From contig JAJZNY010000218.1 in the NCBI GenBank assembly GCA_021852245.1, positions 1 to 9,657 on the forward strand: DNA of 9,657 nt, written 5' to 3'. A program made the position numbers and the translations under genes. Under the pieces are notes generated by a model that had not been told where the DNA came from, ran no database searches, and worked only from the letters and a program-made list of their open reading frames with translations. The stretch is from Planctomycetota bacterium. Lineage in GTDB: Bacteria > Planctomycetota > Phycisphaerae > WQYP01. Of this stretch, positions 1-6,439 are shown piece after piece. Each line of letters opens with the position of its first letter. The stretch's first letter is position 1.

Positions 1-283
1 CGTATTAACGCTTTATATGGATAACATAAAGAATCTGTTTACGCCCTATAACAATAAAAAAACCTGTTACTCTGCGAGGCTGTTTGTAACTCCTCGGTCT
101 CGCTACTATCCTTTGATTCGAGGCAGAGGTGAAATGCTCGTAAATGGCTGCTGGCCTGACTAATCCCCGTTTGAAGGATCAGAAGACGCGGCAGCTATTA
201 TCTCATTGGCAGTCGGCGGTGGTTGTTGGCCAATCCGCTTGACCTTGACAAATGGCGCTCCGGTTTCAGGAGGTAATCACAAC
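1..283. other. Upstream non-coding region of the subtilase gene
   Basis: The first 60 bases are AT-rich and the rest is mixed. I see no credible gene here. A reading frame can be extended upstream from the subtilase ATG at 284 to a TTG at 206, but those 26 residues look non-coding and lack a ribosome binding site. A small inverted repeat, CGAGG (75-79) with CCTCG (92-96), could form a weak hairpin. TATAAC at 47-52 resembles a -10 box but has no matching -35 box. Any promoter for the subtilase is probably in this stretch, but I cannot place it. Confidence 0.4.
268..273 (+). promoter_or_regulatory. Shine-Dalgarno site of the subtilase
   Basis: AGGAGG lies 10 nt before the ATG at 284. It decides the start in favour of 284 over the upstream in-frame TTG at 206 and the downstream ATG at 317, neither of which has a comparable site. 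Confidence 0.8.
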
Positions 284-1942
284 ATGCGAACATCCCGCTT
301 CACATGCATCATCGAGATGAAACCCTCCCGTAGACTCCGCGCACCCGCACCTATTGCCATGATTGCCAGTTGCGCAGCTCTTGCGGTAGCTTCCTCCGCG
401 TTTGCCTACCCCAGCGGCATCGGTTTAAGTGCGCTGCTGGCAGTAAATCCAAACCTGACAGGCGCGAATGTAAATGTGACCCAAGTTGAGGCATCCCTCA
501 ATCAAAATCCCCCGCCGGATACCTTTGAGGTTAATCCGGCGACTGTAAACCAGCCTCAGTCCCTTTTCACTTACATCGATTATCAAGGGAATTCATCCGC
601 CACCTACAATTCCACCGACGGTTCTTCCCATGCCGACACCGTTGGCAATCTTTTTTACGGCGGGGTTCCATCCGTATCATCCTCTGCCTACGGCGTCGCG
701 CCCGGTGTGGCAACCGTCGCCAATTACGATGCGGGCAGGTTTGGTGGTTACAACATCGGCCTCTCCGAAAATAGTACAACGCAGATGCTCTACCCCACCG
801 GCGTCCAGAACCCGACCGTCAATAACGCCCAAGTCATCAACCAGAGCTTCATCTTTTCCATCCCATCCACCGTCATCGCCAACAACGATCAGCAGCAATA
901 CATGGAGAATATTGACTGGGCCTATGACCAATATGTCAATACCTACAACACCATCATCGTCAGCGCCGTCGGTAATGATGCCAATCCATCCACCACGCCT
1001 TACCAAATTAATCCGCCGGCCACCGCATACAATTCGATTGCCGTCGGCTCCTACAACGGCCAGACGGAAGACGGCCCCACCTTCGACGGCCGCAGCAAGC
1101 CCGATATCGTCGCGCCGGGCAGCGAGACCAGCTACGCCACTCCGCTTGTTTCCGGCGCAGCGGCCCTCATGGTACAGGCCGGCAATCTTTCCACGGGTTA
1201 CTCTGCAAACACCGCCGGAGGCTGGACCCAGTCGCAGTATGATGCCAATGCCGTCCTGCCGCAGACTGTCAAGGCCCTGCTCATGAACGGCGCCGTTCAA
1301 CCCACGGGCTGGACGCATACCGCCACCGCACCGCTCGATCCGCGATACGGCGCCGGCGTCTTAAATGTCAATAACGCCTATCAGATTCTCGCCGCCGGCC
1401 GTGCCGCCGCCACCGCGTCCAATACCAGCACCGCCGTCATGACCACTCCCACCATTACTCAGGCCTCTGGCTGGGATGTTGAGACACTCGATAATAATGG
1501 GCCGCACGCAGTGACAAATCTCTCCACCTTCGTCGACCACTACGTCTTCACCGCCGTCGCCGCCAATCCGGGCCAGACCGATTCCTTCAAGGCCACATTG
1601 GTCTGGAACGCGCAGACTAACAACAGCGGCACCACCTTTTCCGAAAAGCAGACCCCGATCTTTCTTGAGCTCTTTAATGCCACCAACGGTTCGCTTGTTT
1701 CGGAAAGCATCAGCACCGTCGATAACGTGCAGCAGGTCGACGCCTTGCTTACGCCCGGCAACAATTACGATCTGCAGGTGCTCACCAGCGGCAGCAATTT
1801 CAGCAGCAGCGATGTCTACGCCCTCGCCTTTTCCACCTCGCCCGTTGCCGTCGCCACCCCCGAACCCGCCGCTCTGGGCCTGATGGCCGTTGGAGCCGGA
1901 TTGTTGCTTTTACACCGCCGTCGTCGATCACCGGGCATTTAA
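284..1942 (+). CDS. Secreted subtilisin-like serine protease (S8) with PEP-CTERM anchor
   Basis: The product is 552 aa. Residues 1-41 form a Sec signal peptide: a basic n-region, a hydrophobic core, and likely cleavage after AFA at 41. The protease region runs from about 58 to 375. It shows the His motif around H116 (HADTVG), the oxyanion Asn at N231 (VGND), the subtilase stretch GRSKPDIVAPG at 269-279, and the catalytic Ser S283 in TSYATP. Where the catalytic Asp is expected (V-x-V-x-x-x-D), the sequence reads VNVTQVEA, giving Glu at E69. Residues 395-520 look like a beta-sandwich accessory domain. The C-terminus has the PEP-CTERM hallmark: TPEP (525-528), a short hydrophobic helix (about 529-543) and four arginines (545-548). 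In known systems this tail is cut by an exosortase and the protein is sorted to the surface; the exosortase is not in this window. The enzyme probably degrades extracellular or surface proteins, substrate unknown. The gene stands alone and converges on the fucosidase gene. Confidence 0.88.
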   Translation: MRTSRFTCIIEMKPSRRLRAPAPIAMIASCAALAVASSAFAYPSGIGLSALLAVNPNLTGANVNVTQVEASLNQNPPPDTFEVNPATVNQPQSLFTYIDYQGNSSATYNSTDGSSHADTVGNLFYGGVPSVSSSAYGVAPGVATVANYDAGRFGGYNIGLSENSTTQMLYPTGVQNPTVNNAQVINQSFIFSIPSTVIANNDQQQYMENIDWAYDQYVNTYNTIIVSAVGNDANPSTTPYQINPPATAYNSIAVGSYNGQTEDGPTFDGRSKPDIVAPGSETSYATPLVSGAAALMVQAGNLSTGYSANTAGGWTQSQYDANAVLPQTVKALLMNGAVQPTGWTHTATAPLDPRYGAGVLNVNNAYQILAAGRAAATASNTSTAVMTTPTITQASGWDVETLDNNGPHAVTNLSTFVDHYVFTAVAANPGQTDSFKATLVWNAQTNNSGTTFSEKQTPIFLELFNATNGSLVSESISTVDNVQQVDALLTPGNNYDLQVLTSGSNFSSSDVYALAFSTSPVAVATPEPAALGLMAVGAGLLLLHRRRRSPGI

Positions 1943-1956
1943 TGGTCGCAATCGGT

Positions 1957-1986
1957 TCAATATCCCGTACTATGCCGTGATATTGA
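1957..1986. terminator. Inverted repeat between convergent genes, possible weak terminator
   Basis: TCAATATC (1957-1964) is perfectly complementary to GATATTGA (1979-1986) across a 14-nt loop, just after the subtilase stop codon. It is followed on the plus strand by AT-rich sequence (TATAAATTTATG) rather than a clean T-run. The position suits a terminator for the subtilase, but the stem is AT-rich and the call is weak. The rest of the 176-nt gap to the fucosidase stop holds nothing I recognise. Confidence 0.3.
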
Positions 1987-2118
1987 TATAAATTTATGTG
2001 CAATTCTGATCTCGATACGCGGCTCCGTCCGCCCATATCCAGCAAGCCGTTCTGGCTCTTCGGCGTTGCCCAATACCCTGCATCTGACATCTGGATGGTG
2101 CGCAATTTCATCGCAAAA

Positions 2119-3966
2119 TCAGTCGAATTTGACTTTGAATGCGAATGCGTACTCTCCGGGTTTATGCCTGGGCGGAACAATAGTGAGCGATTGATTGGTT
2201 TGTTTCCACGAAAGCTTTTCGTGACAACCAAGCAACTCCACTGCCGCAATTTTTCCGGGTTTGGTATCTGCGCCCAACCCCAATGATCGAATCACAAAGT
2301 CTGTATTCTGCCAGCCAAGACATATGGCATACACAACGGTACCCGCCTTGTTACGGGTAAACCGTACAGTCCCCGGCCCAAGATTTTTAGTCGATGCATA
2401 TCCGTTGTATGCCCCCGTTGTTCCTTTTGGATTGTTGGAAGTATCGGCAGCCACCTCTAACATGCCTTCACCAAAAACCTTCCACGGGCGAGTTGAGTAG
2501 ATGGCCTCTCCATTCGTGGCAAACCACGCGGCCAATTCTTCAAGAATCAATCTTTCCTTACGATCTATAGTGCCGTCCGGTTTACCAGGAATATTCAGAA
2601 TGAATGTGCCGTTTTTACTGACCGCATCAACCATCCAGTGAATAATCTGCCGCGGCTGCAGGTAGCCCCCATATTTACCGGGATGATTAAAAAGCGCCCG
2701 CTGGTAATGCCACTGCCCGATGCACGTTTCGGACTGCCACGGGTATTCCATGATTTGGTCCGTCACGCCCCGCTCCAGATCTGCAACGACTGATTTGGTA
2801 ATGTCGAGCGGGACGTACTTCACATTGATAACGGCCTGCACACTTCCGTGCATTTTGAGGCTGCGGTTGTAGAAGTAGGCGCCTATATTCATACCCGCCC
2901 AGCCCAATGGGAGCAGATCATTATCAAAATATAGAACGTCTGGATTGTACTGGTCGATCAGATCGCGGGTGCGATCGTAAAAGTTCTTACTGAAGGTGAA
3001 GTCGGGCAGTGCATTGCGAGGATGTTTTGGCCCGTATAATTGCTGTGGATCGAGACCTTCCCACCATGTGTTTTTGCCGTCCGCCTTGGTGAGGCACGCA
3101 TCATACGGAACACCCGCCAGCGGACCGGTTTGGTCCGCGCCGTGGGCAACCTGATACCACCACCACTGCCTTGCCTGGTGCACGGTGACACCAAGTCGCA
3201 GGCCCCGCTCACGCACGATCTTGGCCCATGTGCCGATCACATCGCGATGGGGCCCCACACGCATCGCATTCCACTCATGATGCCGCGAATTCCACGTGTC
3301 AAACCCGTCGTGGAAGTTGGCCAACGTCATGAAAATTTTGGCTCCGGCCTTGACATATAAATCCATGAGTTCTTCCGGCTGCCAATTCAGCAGCGTCCAT
3401 TGGGCACACAAGTCTTTGAACCCGAATTTCGACGGATGCCCGAAATGTTCACAATGATACTTGTACTCCGGCCGCGACTGAATATACAGTTGCCGCGCAT
3501 ACCAGTCACCATCTTCAGCGACACAGGATGGACTCCAATGATTCCAGATGCCGAACTTTGCATCCCGATACCATTCAGGGCAGTCATATTGCATCATCGA
3601 CTGGTAGGTCGGTTCATACGGTCCCTCGCCATGCAAATGCTTCAAGGGGCCGATCATCGGAACGTCATTCCAAGCTCCACCGGGAACCGGCACGGGTGGG
3701 GTTTGGGGATTGCGCCATCCGGCAGGACGCCAAGTCCTTTCGTCCAGTTTTTCCTCGATGATTGAATTCCCATCGATGGCATAATAAATCCGATCCAATG
3801 CCGGAATACTGCAGAAGTCCGCATAGGTTCCGTCAGGTTGATCGTAGCCCGGTGGAATCGAGCCTGTCTTTATCTCTTCCTGCGCTGGCTTCGACTTCAC
3901 GGGGGGTGCGGGCACGGCGGCCATCGTTTCCTCGGTCAGGACCTCTTGTTTCGGTTCTTGTCGCAT
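2119..3966 (-). CDS. Alpha-L-fucosidase, glycoside hydrolase family 29
   Basis: The product is 615 aa. GH29 enzymes release alpha-linked L-fucose from glycans by a retaining mechanism. The catalytic barrel starts near residue 127. It carries KFGIWNHW (137-144, H143), the GH29-like NFHDGFDTW (217-225), and PDVLYFDND (342-350), where D348 is the likely nucleophile. QSETCIGQW and LNIPGKPDGTID follow and are also typical. Residues from about 510 to the end fit the usual C-terminal beta-sandwich. The acid/base residue cannot be assigned by eye. About 125 residues precede the barrel, and no Sec or Tat signal peptide is visible from this start. The enzyme therefore looks cytoplasmic, unlike many fucosidases of this type. 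The ATG at 3966 is chosen because AGGAG lies 7 nt upstream. An in-frame TTG at 4005 would add 13 residues but has no ribosome site and adds no signal peptide. No transporter or other sugar gene is adjacent. Confidence 0.9.
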   Translation of the reverse strand: MRQEPKQEVLTEETMAAVPAPPVKSKPAQEEIKTGSIPPGYDQPDGTYADFCSIPALDRIYYAIDGNSIIEEKLDERTWRPAGWRNPQTPPVPVPGGAWNDVPMIGPLKHLHGEGPYEPTYQSMMQYDCPEWYRDAKFGIWNHWSPSCVAEDGDWYARQLYIQSRPEYKYHCEHFGHPSKFGFKDLCAQWTLLNWQPEELMDLYVKAGAKIFMTLANFHDGFDTWNSRHHEWNAMRVGPHRDVIGTWAKIVRERGLRLGVTVHQARQWWWYQVAHGADQTGPLAGVPYDACLTKADGKNTWWEGLDPQQLYGPKHPRNALPDFTFSKNFYDRTRDLIDQYNPDVLYFDNDLLPLGWAGMNIGAYFYNRSLKMHGSVQAVINVKYVPLDITKSVVADLERGVTDQIMEYPWQSETCIGQWHYQRALFNHPGKYGGYLQPRQIIHWMVDAVSKNGTFILNIPGKPDGTIDRKERLILEELAAWFATNGEAIYSTRPWKVFGEGMLEVAADTSNNPKGTTGAYNGYASTKNLGPGTVRFTRNKAGTVVYAICLGWQNTDFVIRSLGLGADTKPGKIAAVELLGCHEKLSWKQTNQSLTIVPPRHKPGEYAFAFKVKFD

Positions 3967-3973
3967 CGGAAAA

Positions 3974-3978
3974 CTCCT
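3974..3978 (-). promoter_or_regulatory. Shine-Dalgarno site of the fucosidase
   Basis: On the minus strand AGGAG lies 7 nt before the ATG at 3966 and fixes that start. A run of eight T (minus strand, 3991-3984) sits just upstream, with no hairpin before it, so I do not read it as a terminator. Confidence 0.7.
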
Positions 3979-4180
3979 GCAAGAAAAAAAAGCCTCATTC
4001 CCCAATCAACCTGCTTCCGCGATCATTTGCACTCCGCACAAAAAGCACAAAGTTGATCTTCTGACTCACATGCGCTTCTTCACGTTCCCATCATTGAAAG
4101 GTGCCACCGCACATCCGTTTCTCATCAGCAAACACTGCTCACCCCAAAAAGGCGTCGGCGTCAAATTCTATATAATGGAG

Positions 4181-4207
4181 AGTATATCGCACTTCAAAGA
4201 CTGTCAA
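4181..4207 (-). promoter_or_regulatory. Sigma70-like promoter of the fucosidase
   Basis: On the minus strand a perfect -35 box TTGACA (4207-4202) is followed by TATACT (4186-4181) after a 15-nt spacer. Reading the -10 as TACTCT gives a 17-nt spacer instead. Transcription would begin near 4174, leaving a leader of about 200 nt before the ATG at 3966. No other minus-strand gene starts between here and the fucosidase, so the assignment follows from position. Confidence 0.5.
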
Positions 4208-4356
4208 CGAAAGGCGAACCAGCCTTCCTGATCACCGCTGGGCTGAAATCCAATGTGGCTTGAATCGAGAGGCGTATGAGGTAAGCTAAAGCTGTCACAG
4301 GGCCCGAAATCATCGCAAAACATCGGTCTTTATAGATAAGAACTCGTAATCGGAAG

Positions 4357-4440
4357 CCGGATGACCGTCACAACAACGCACGATCAGCCATCCGGTGAGT
4401 TCTTAAGTCCGCAGGGACGGCTGGAATCGCCTGTCCGGAT
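4357..4440. repeat. Overlapping inverted repeats with alternative pairings
   Basis: CCGGATG (4357-4363) pairs perfectly with CATCCGG (4389-4395). The same central ATCCGG (4390-4395) can instead pair with CCGGAT at 4435-4440. Inside that second loop, GGACGGC (4415-4421) pairs with GCC-T-GTCC (4429-4436, one-base bulge), overlapping the outer arm. The structures are mutually exclusive, as in an attenuator or a structured 3' UTR. On the minus strand they lie just downstream of phoH. No U-run follows on either strand, so an intrinsic terminator is not supported. Confidence 0.35.
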
Positions 4441-4447
4441 AGGAGGG

Positions 4448-4537
4448 GCCTGGTCGGATCGTAAATCAAAGCTCCTTGACAACCAGGCTCGCGAGACTGC
4501 TTCGCTCGGGCCTTTGCAGCGTGACGTGTCCGACCAG
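4448..4537. repeat. Inverted repeats bracketing the phoH stop codon
   Basis: GCCTGGT (4448-4454) pairs with ACCAGGC (4482-4488), enclosing the phoH stop codon. CTGGTCGGA (4450-4458) is also a perfect 9-base match to TCCGACCAG at 4529-4537 inside the gene. The two pairings compete for the same left arm. They may shape the 3' end of the phoH mRNA. Confidence 0.3.
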
Positions 4538-5827
4538 ATCCGACGATTTTAATTTTTCAATGGTGAACGACAATCCATTGGAATTGGCGTCCAGATAGGG
4601 GTTGTCAATCTGCTCGGCGTCGCCGGTCAGGACGATCTTGGTCCCTTCGCCAACCCGGCTGGCGATGGTTTTAATCTCATGCGGCGTGAGGTTCTGTGCC
4701 TCGTCAACAATCATGAATTGATGCGGAATGCTCCGGCCGCGGATGTACGTCAGCGCCTCAAGCACCACCTTGCCTGTTTCCACCAGTTGCTTGAGTTTGG
4801 CTTCGACGTTGGCCGATTCGGCGGAATGCACCCGGCGGTCGGTTAATAAAAATTCAAGGTTGTCGAATATCGGCTGCATCCACGCGGAAAGCTTTTCATC
4901 CTTGCTGCCGGGAAGAAATCCGATATCCTTGCCCAGCGGCATGATCGGTCGGGCCACCAGCAGACGTTCATAGCGCTGCTCATTGAAGCATTTGGTCATG
5001 CCCGCCGCCAGCGCCAGCAGCGTCTTGCCGGTCCCCGCAGTACCCATGAGCGTCACCATCTGCACGTCATCATCCAGCAGCAGATCCAGAGCCATGGTCT
5101 GTTGAAGATTGCGCGGCAGAATGCCGAAACAGGCCTTTTTCATACGGGTCAGTGCCAGGACGGCACCGGTCGAGGGTACATATCGCGCCAGCCCCGTCTT
5201 GCCGGCATCATCCGGTGCATCAACATTTTTCAGCAGCACATATTCATTGGGTGAGAGTGGCGGATCGAGTTTGCTGAGAAATGATCCCGCAACGCTCAAT
5301 TTCTTTTCATTATAGAGCCGCTCAATGACCGTGCTTTCCACCAGCACTTCGCGGTAGCCGGAATAAAGCGTCTCGTAGTCAACCTTCTGTGATTCATAAT
5401 CCTGCGTTTCAATGCCCAGGGCATCGGATTTAATCCGCGCGTTGATATCCTTACTGATGAAAATGACGGGTTTGTTTTCCTGCCGAAGCCGCCATGCCGC
5501 CGCAATGATGCGATTGTCCGGCACCGATTCGTTCAGGCTTGGTACAACGGTGTGTTCCATCGCCACGCGAATCAGCCCATGGTGGCCGTTCCATTCCACC
5601 CCTTCGCTCAGGTGTCCCTTCTCACGCAATTGATCGAGATGCCGGATCACCGTGCGGGCGTTGCGCCCGACATCGTTGGTATCCTTTTTGAACTTATCAA
5701 GTTCCTCAAGGACATCGAACGGTATCACCACTTCGTTATCATCAAATGAAAACAGGGCACCGGGGTTGTGAAGCAGAACGCTGGTATCGAGAACAAAATA
5801 TTTCTTCTGCCGGTTGGAATCTCGCAT
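4466..5827 (-). CDS. phoH: PIN-PhoH fusion ATPase (PhoH2 / YlaK type)
   Basis: The product is 453 aa. Residues 8-145 form a PIN ribonuclease domain with the expected acidic residues: D14 in VLDTSVLL, E41/E42, D104 in PDNR, and D127 in ISKDINAR. Residues from about 235 to 453 are the PhoH ATPase, with Walker A GTAGTGKT (262-269), Walker B FMIVDEAQN (371-379) and the sensor-like LTGDAEQID (400-408). All of these look intact. Characterised PIN-PhoH (PhoH2) proteins act as ATP-dependent RNA unwinding enzymes with RNase activity, and a role in RNA turnover is inferred here. The length fits the family. The ATG at 5827 is preferred because AGAGGA lies 10 nt upstream and the PIN domain starts right after it. 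An in-frame TTG at 5860 would add 11 unlikely residues. No ybeY is adjacent, so this is the stand-alone type rather than the phoH-ybeY operon type. Confidence 0.92.
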   Translation of the reverse strand: MRDSNRQKKYFVLDTSVLLHNPGALFSFDDNEVVIPFDVLEELDKFKKDTNDVGRNARTVIRHLDQLREKGHLSEGVEWNGHHGLIRVAMEHTVVPSLNESVPDNRIIAAAWRLRQENKPVIFISKDINARIKSDALGIETQDYESQKVDYETLYSGYREVLVESTVIERLYNEKKLSVAGSFLSKLDPPLSPNEYVLLKNVDAPDDAGKTGLARYVPSTGAVLALTRMKKACFGILPRNLQQTMALDLLLDDDVQMVTLMGTAGTGKTLLALAAGMTKCFNEQRYERLLVARPIMPLGKDIGFLPGSKDEKLSAWMQPIFDNLEFLLTDRRVHSAESANVEAKLKQLVETGKVVLEALTYIRGRSIPHQFMIVDEAQNLTPHEIKTIASRVGEGTKIVLTGDAEQIDNPYLDANSNGLSFTIEKLKSSDLVGHVTLQRPERSSLASLVVKEL

Positions 5828-6145
5828 TAATCCCTGGTCCTCTGGATGAAAAAAACACAACCGCCATCTGAAGTTATCGGCGTAACCGGATGCGGCGGAA
5901 CAACATAAAACGGATTGATTTGACGGTAGATTGAAGCATGAAAAGCCGGAAGCTTACCTCGGCCACAGCTCGGATACCTGACTGAAAGTTTCCAGATTTC
6001 GGGTAAAACGCGCAATAAGACTGCCTTACAAAACGCTCCCGGTGGCCCGGTTTCAACCTCAGTCCACCTTGGACCTCTTATAGTAGCAAATTCGTCCGCC
6101 ATTGTCGCCGCAAACACAAATCACACGAAATCTTAACCATTTCCC

Positions 6146-6220
6146 GGTGACGAAAGGCGGTGGAAGATTCTTCCAAATCAGCCTCCCGAATCAGCCTGTC
6201 AAAATGGCAAGGTGACGAAA
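6146..6220. repeat. Cluster of short direct repeats and a 15-bp palindrome
   Basis: GGTGACGAAA occurs at 6146-6155 and again at 6211-6220. Between the copies lie the palindrome TGGAAGA-T-TCTTCCA (6161-6175) and two copies of AATCAGCCT (6176-6184 and 6189-6197), 13 bp apart. The arrangement resembles a small dispersed intergenic repeat unit, or a multi-site operator. It sits about 220 bp upstream of the first hsp20 gene. Confidence 0.4.
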
Positions 6221-6313
6221 AATGCGCCAGCTCAGACCGATCGCATACTGTCAGTAAACGCCTCAATCTATCTACCCGACATATCGAAACTTACATTTCA
6301 TGCACCATTGGAA

Positions 6314-6343
6314 GTGACTGCTTTGGCATGCCATTTGTTTAAT
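6314..6343 (+). promoter_or_regulatory. Possible hsp20 promoter with a palindrome in its spacer
   Basis: GTGACT (6314-6319) and TTTAAT (6338-6343, one mismatch from TATAAT) are 18 nt apart, a plausible sigma70-like pair. The perfect 10-bp palindrome TGGCATGCCA (6324-6333) sits in the spacer, a position where a repressor would block RNA polymerase. Transcription would start near 6350 and give a leader of about 90 nt. The -35 match is only moderate. Confidence 0.35.
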
Positions 6344-6362
6344 CTATTTCCAGAGATTTTAA

Positions 6363-6404
6363 GCGGTCGCCCGGTTGAGTGGCACGGTGCCCTCAAGCGG
6401 CCGC
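6363..6404 (+). promoter_or_regulatory. HAIR-like inverted repeat and leader stem-loop before hsp20
   Basis: GTTGAGT (6374-6380) and CCTCAAG (6391-6397) form an inverted repeat with 10 bp between the arms. The HspR operator HAIR is CTTGAGT-N7-ACTCAAG, so the half-sites match well but the spacer is 3 bp longer. As RNA the same stretch folds into a long imperfect hairpin: GCGG/CCGC (6363-6366 with 6401-6404), CCG/CGG, TTGAG/CTCAA, then GGC/GCC closing a 5-nt loop. It ends 19 nt before the hsp20 Shine-Dalgarno site. It may act as a DNA operator, an RNA element, or both. Confidence 0.4.
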
Positions 6405-6423
6405 GAGGCAGAACAAGACGAAA

Positions 6424-6430
6424 AAGGAGG
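6424..6430 (+). promoter_or_regulatory. Shine-Dalgarno site of the first hsp20 gene
   Basis: AAGGAGG lies 9 nt before the ATG at 6440 and fixes the start there. The frame is open for 76 codons further upstream, but that part is basic, unlike Hsp20, and overlaps the control region. Confidence 0.85.
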
Positions 6431-6439
6431 TTGGTATTT

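Larger units (their letters stand above)
3967..4465. other. Gap between fucosidase and phoH, rich in inverted repeats
   Basis: This 499-bp gap lies between two minus-strand genes. It holds the fucosidase leader and promoter (up to 4207) and, from about 4350 to the phoH stop, several overlapping inverted repeats that are listed separately. I see no convincing gene. A plus-strand frame at 4361-4552 overlaps the phoH 3' end antisense and has only a weak ribosome site. No tRNA, T-box or riboswitch pattern is recognisable. Confidence 0.5.
5828..6439. other. Divergent intergenic region between phoH and the hsp20 operon
   Basis: About 610 bp separate the two divergent starts. The phoH-proximal part (5828-6100) should hold the phoH promoter. 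The best candidate I see on the minus strand is TGC-TACTAT (6087-6079), an extended -10-like element with no good -35 box. A small hairpin GTCCA/TGGAC (6062-6074) lies nearby. The middle (6146-6220) carries short direct and inverted repeats. The right part (6314-6430) carries the hsp20 control elements. Several short frames exist, such as 5827-6117 on the minus strand, but none looks like a protein. Confidence 0.5.

Noticed and set aside
84..109. TTGTAA and TACTAT as a promoter for the subtilase
   Set aside because: The spacer is only 14 nt, too short for a normal sigma70 promoter.
677..1318. Long minus-strand open frame (213 codons) opposite the subtilase, with a similar plus-strand one at 630-1286
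   Set aside because: Both lie fully within the subtilase, whose motifs, signal peptide and ribosome site are clear. The shadow proteins are of biased composition and match no family I recognise.
3983..3991. Run of eight T on the minus strand as a terminator in the fucosidase leader
   Set aside because: No stem-loop precedes it.
4361..4552. Small plus-strand frame of 63 codons overlapping the phoH 3' end
   Set aside because: It is antisense to phoH, its ribosome site is weak, and the inverted repeats explain the region better.
5827..6117. Minus-strand 96-codon frame ending in TAATG overlap with the phoH start
   Set aside because: The overlap suggested translational coupling, but the protein has no recognisable features, starts at a GTG without a ribosome site, and competes with other equally poor frames.
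6323..6339. Sigma54-like promoter (TTGGCATG-N4-TTGTT)
   Set aside because: The -24 part fits but the required GC of the -12 element is GT here, and the TGGCATGCCA palindrome explains the -24 match.
6212..6439. N-terminal extension of the first Hsp20 by 76 residues
   Set aside because: The extension is arginine-rich, runs through the candidate promoter and hairpin, and a perfect AAGGAGG site marks the ATG at 6440.
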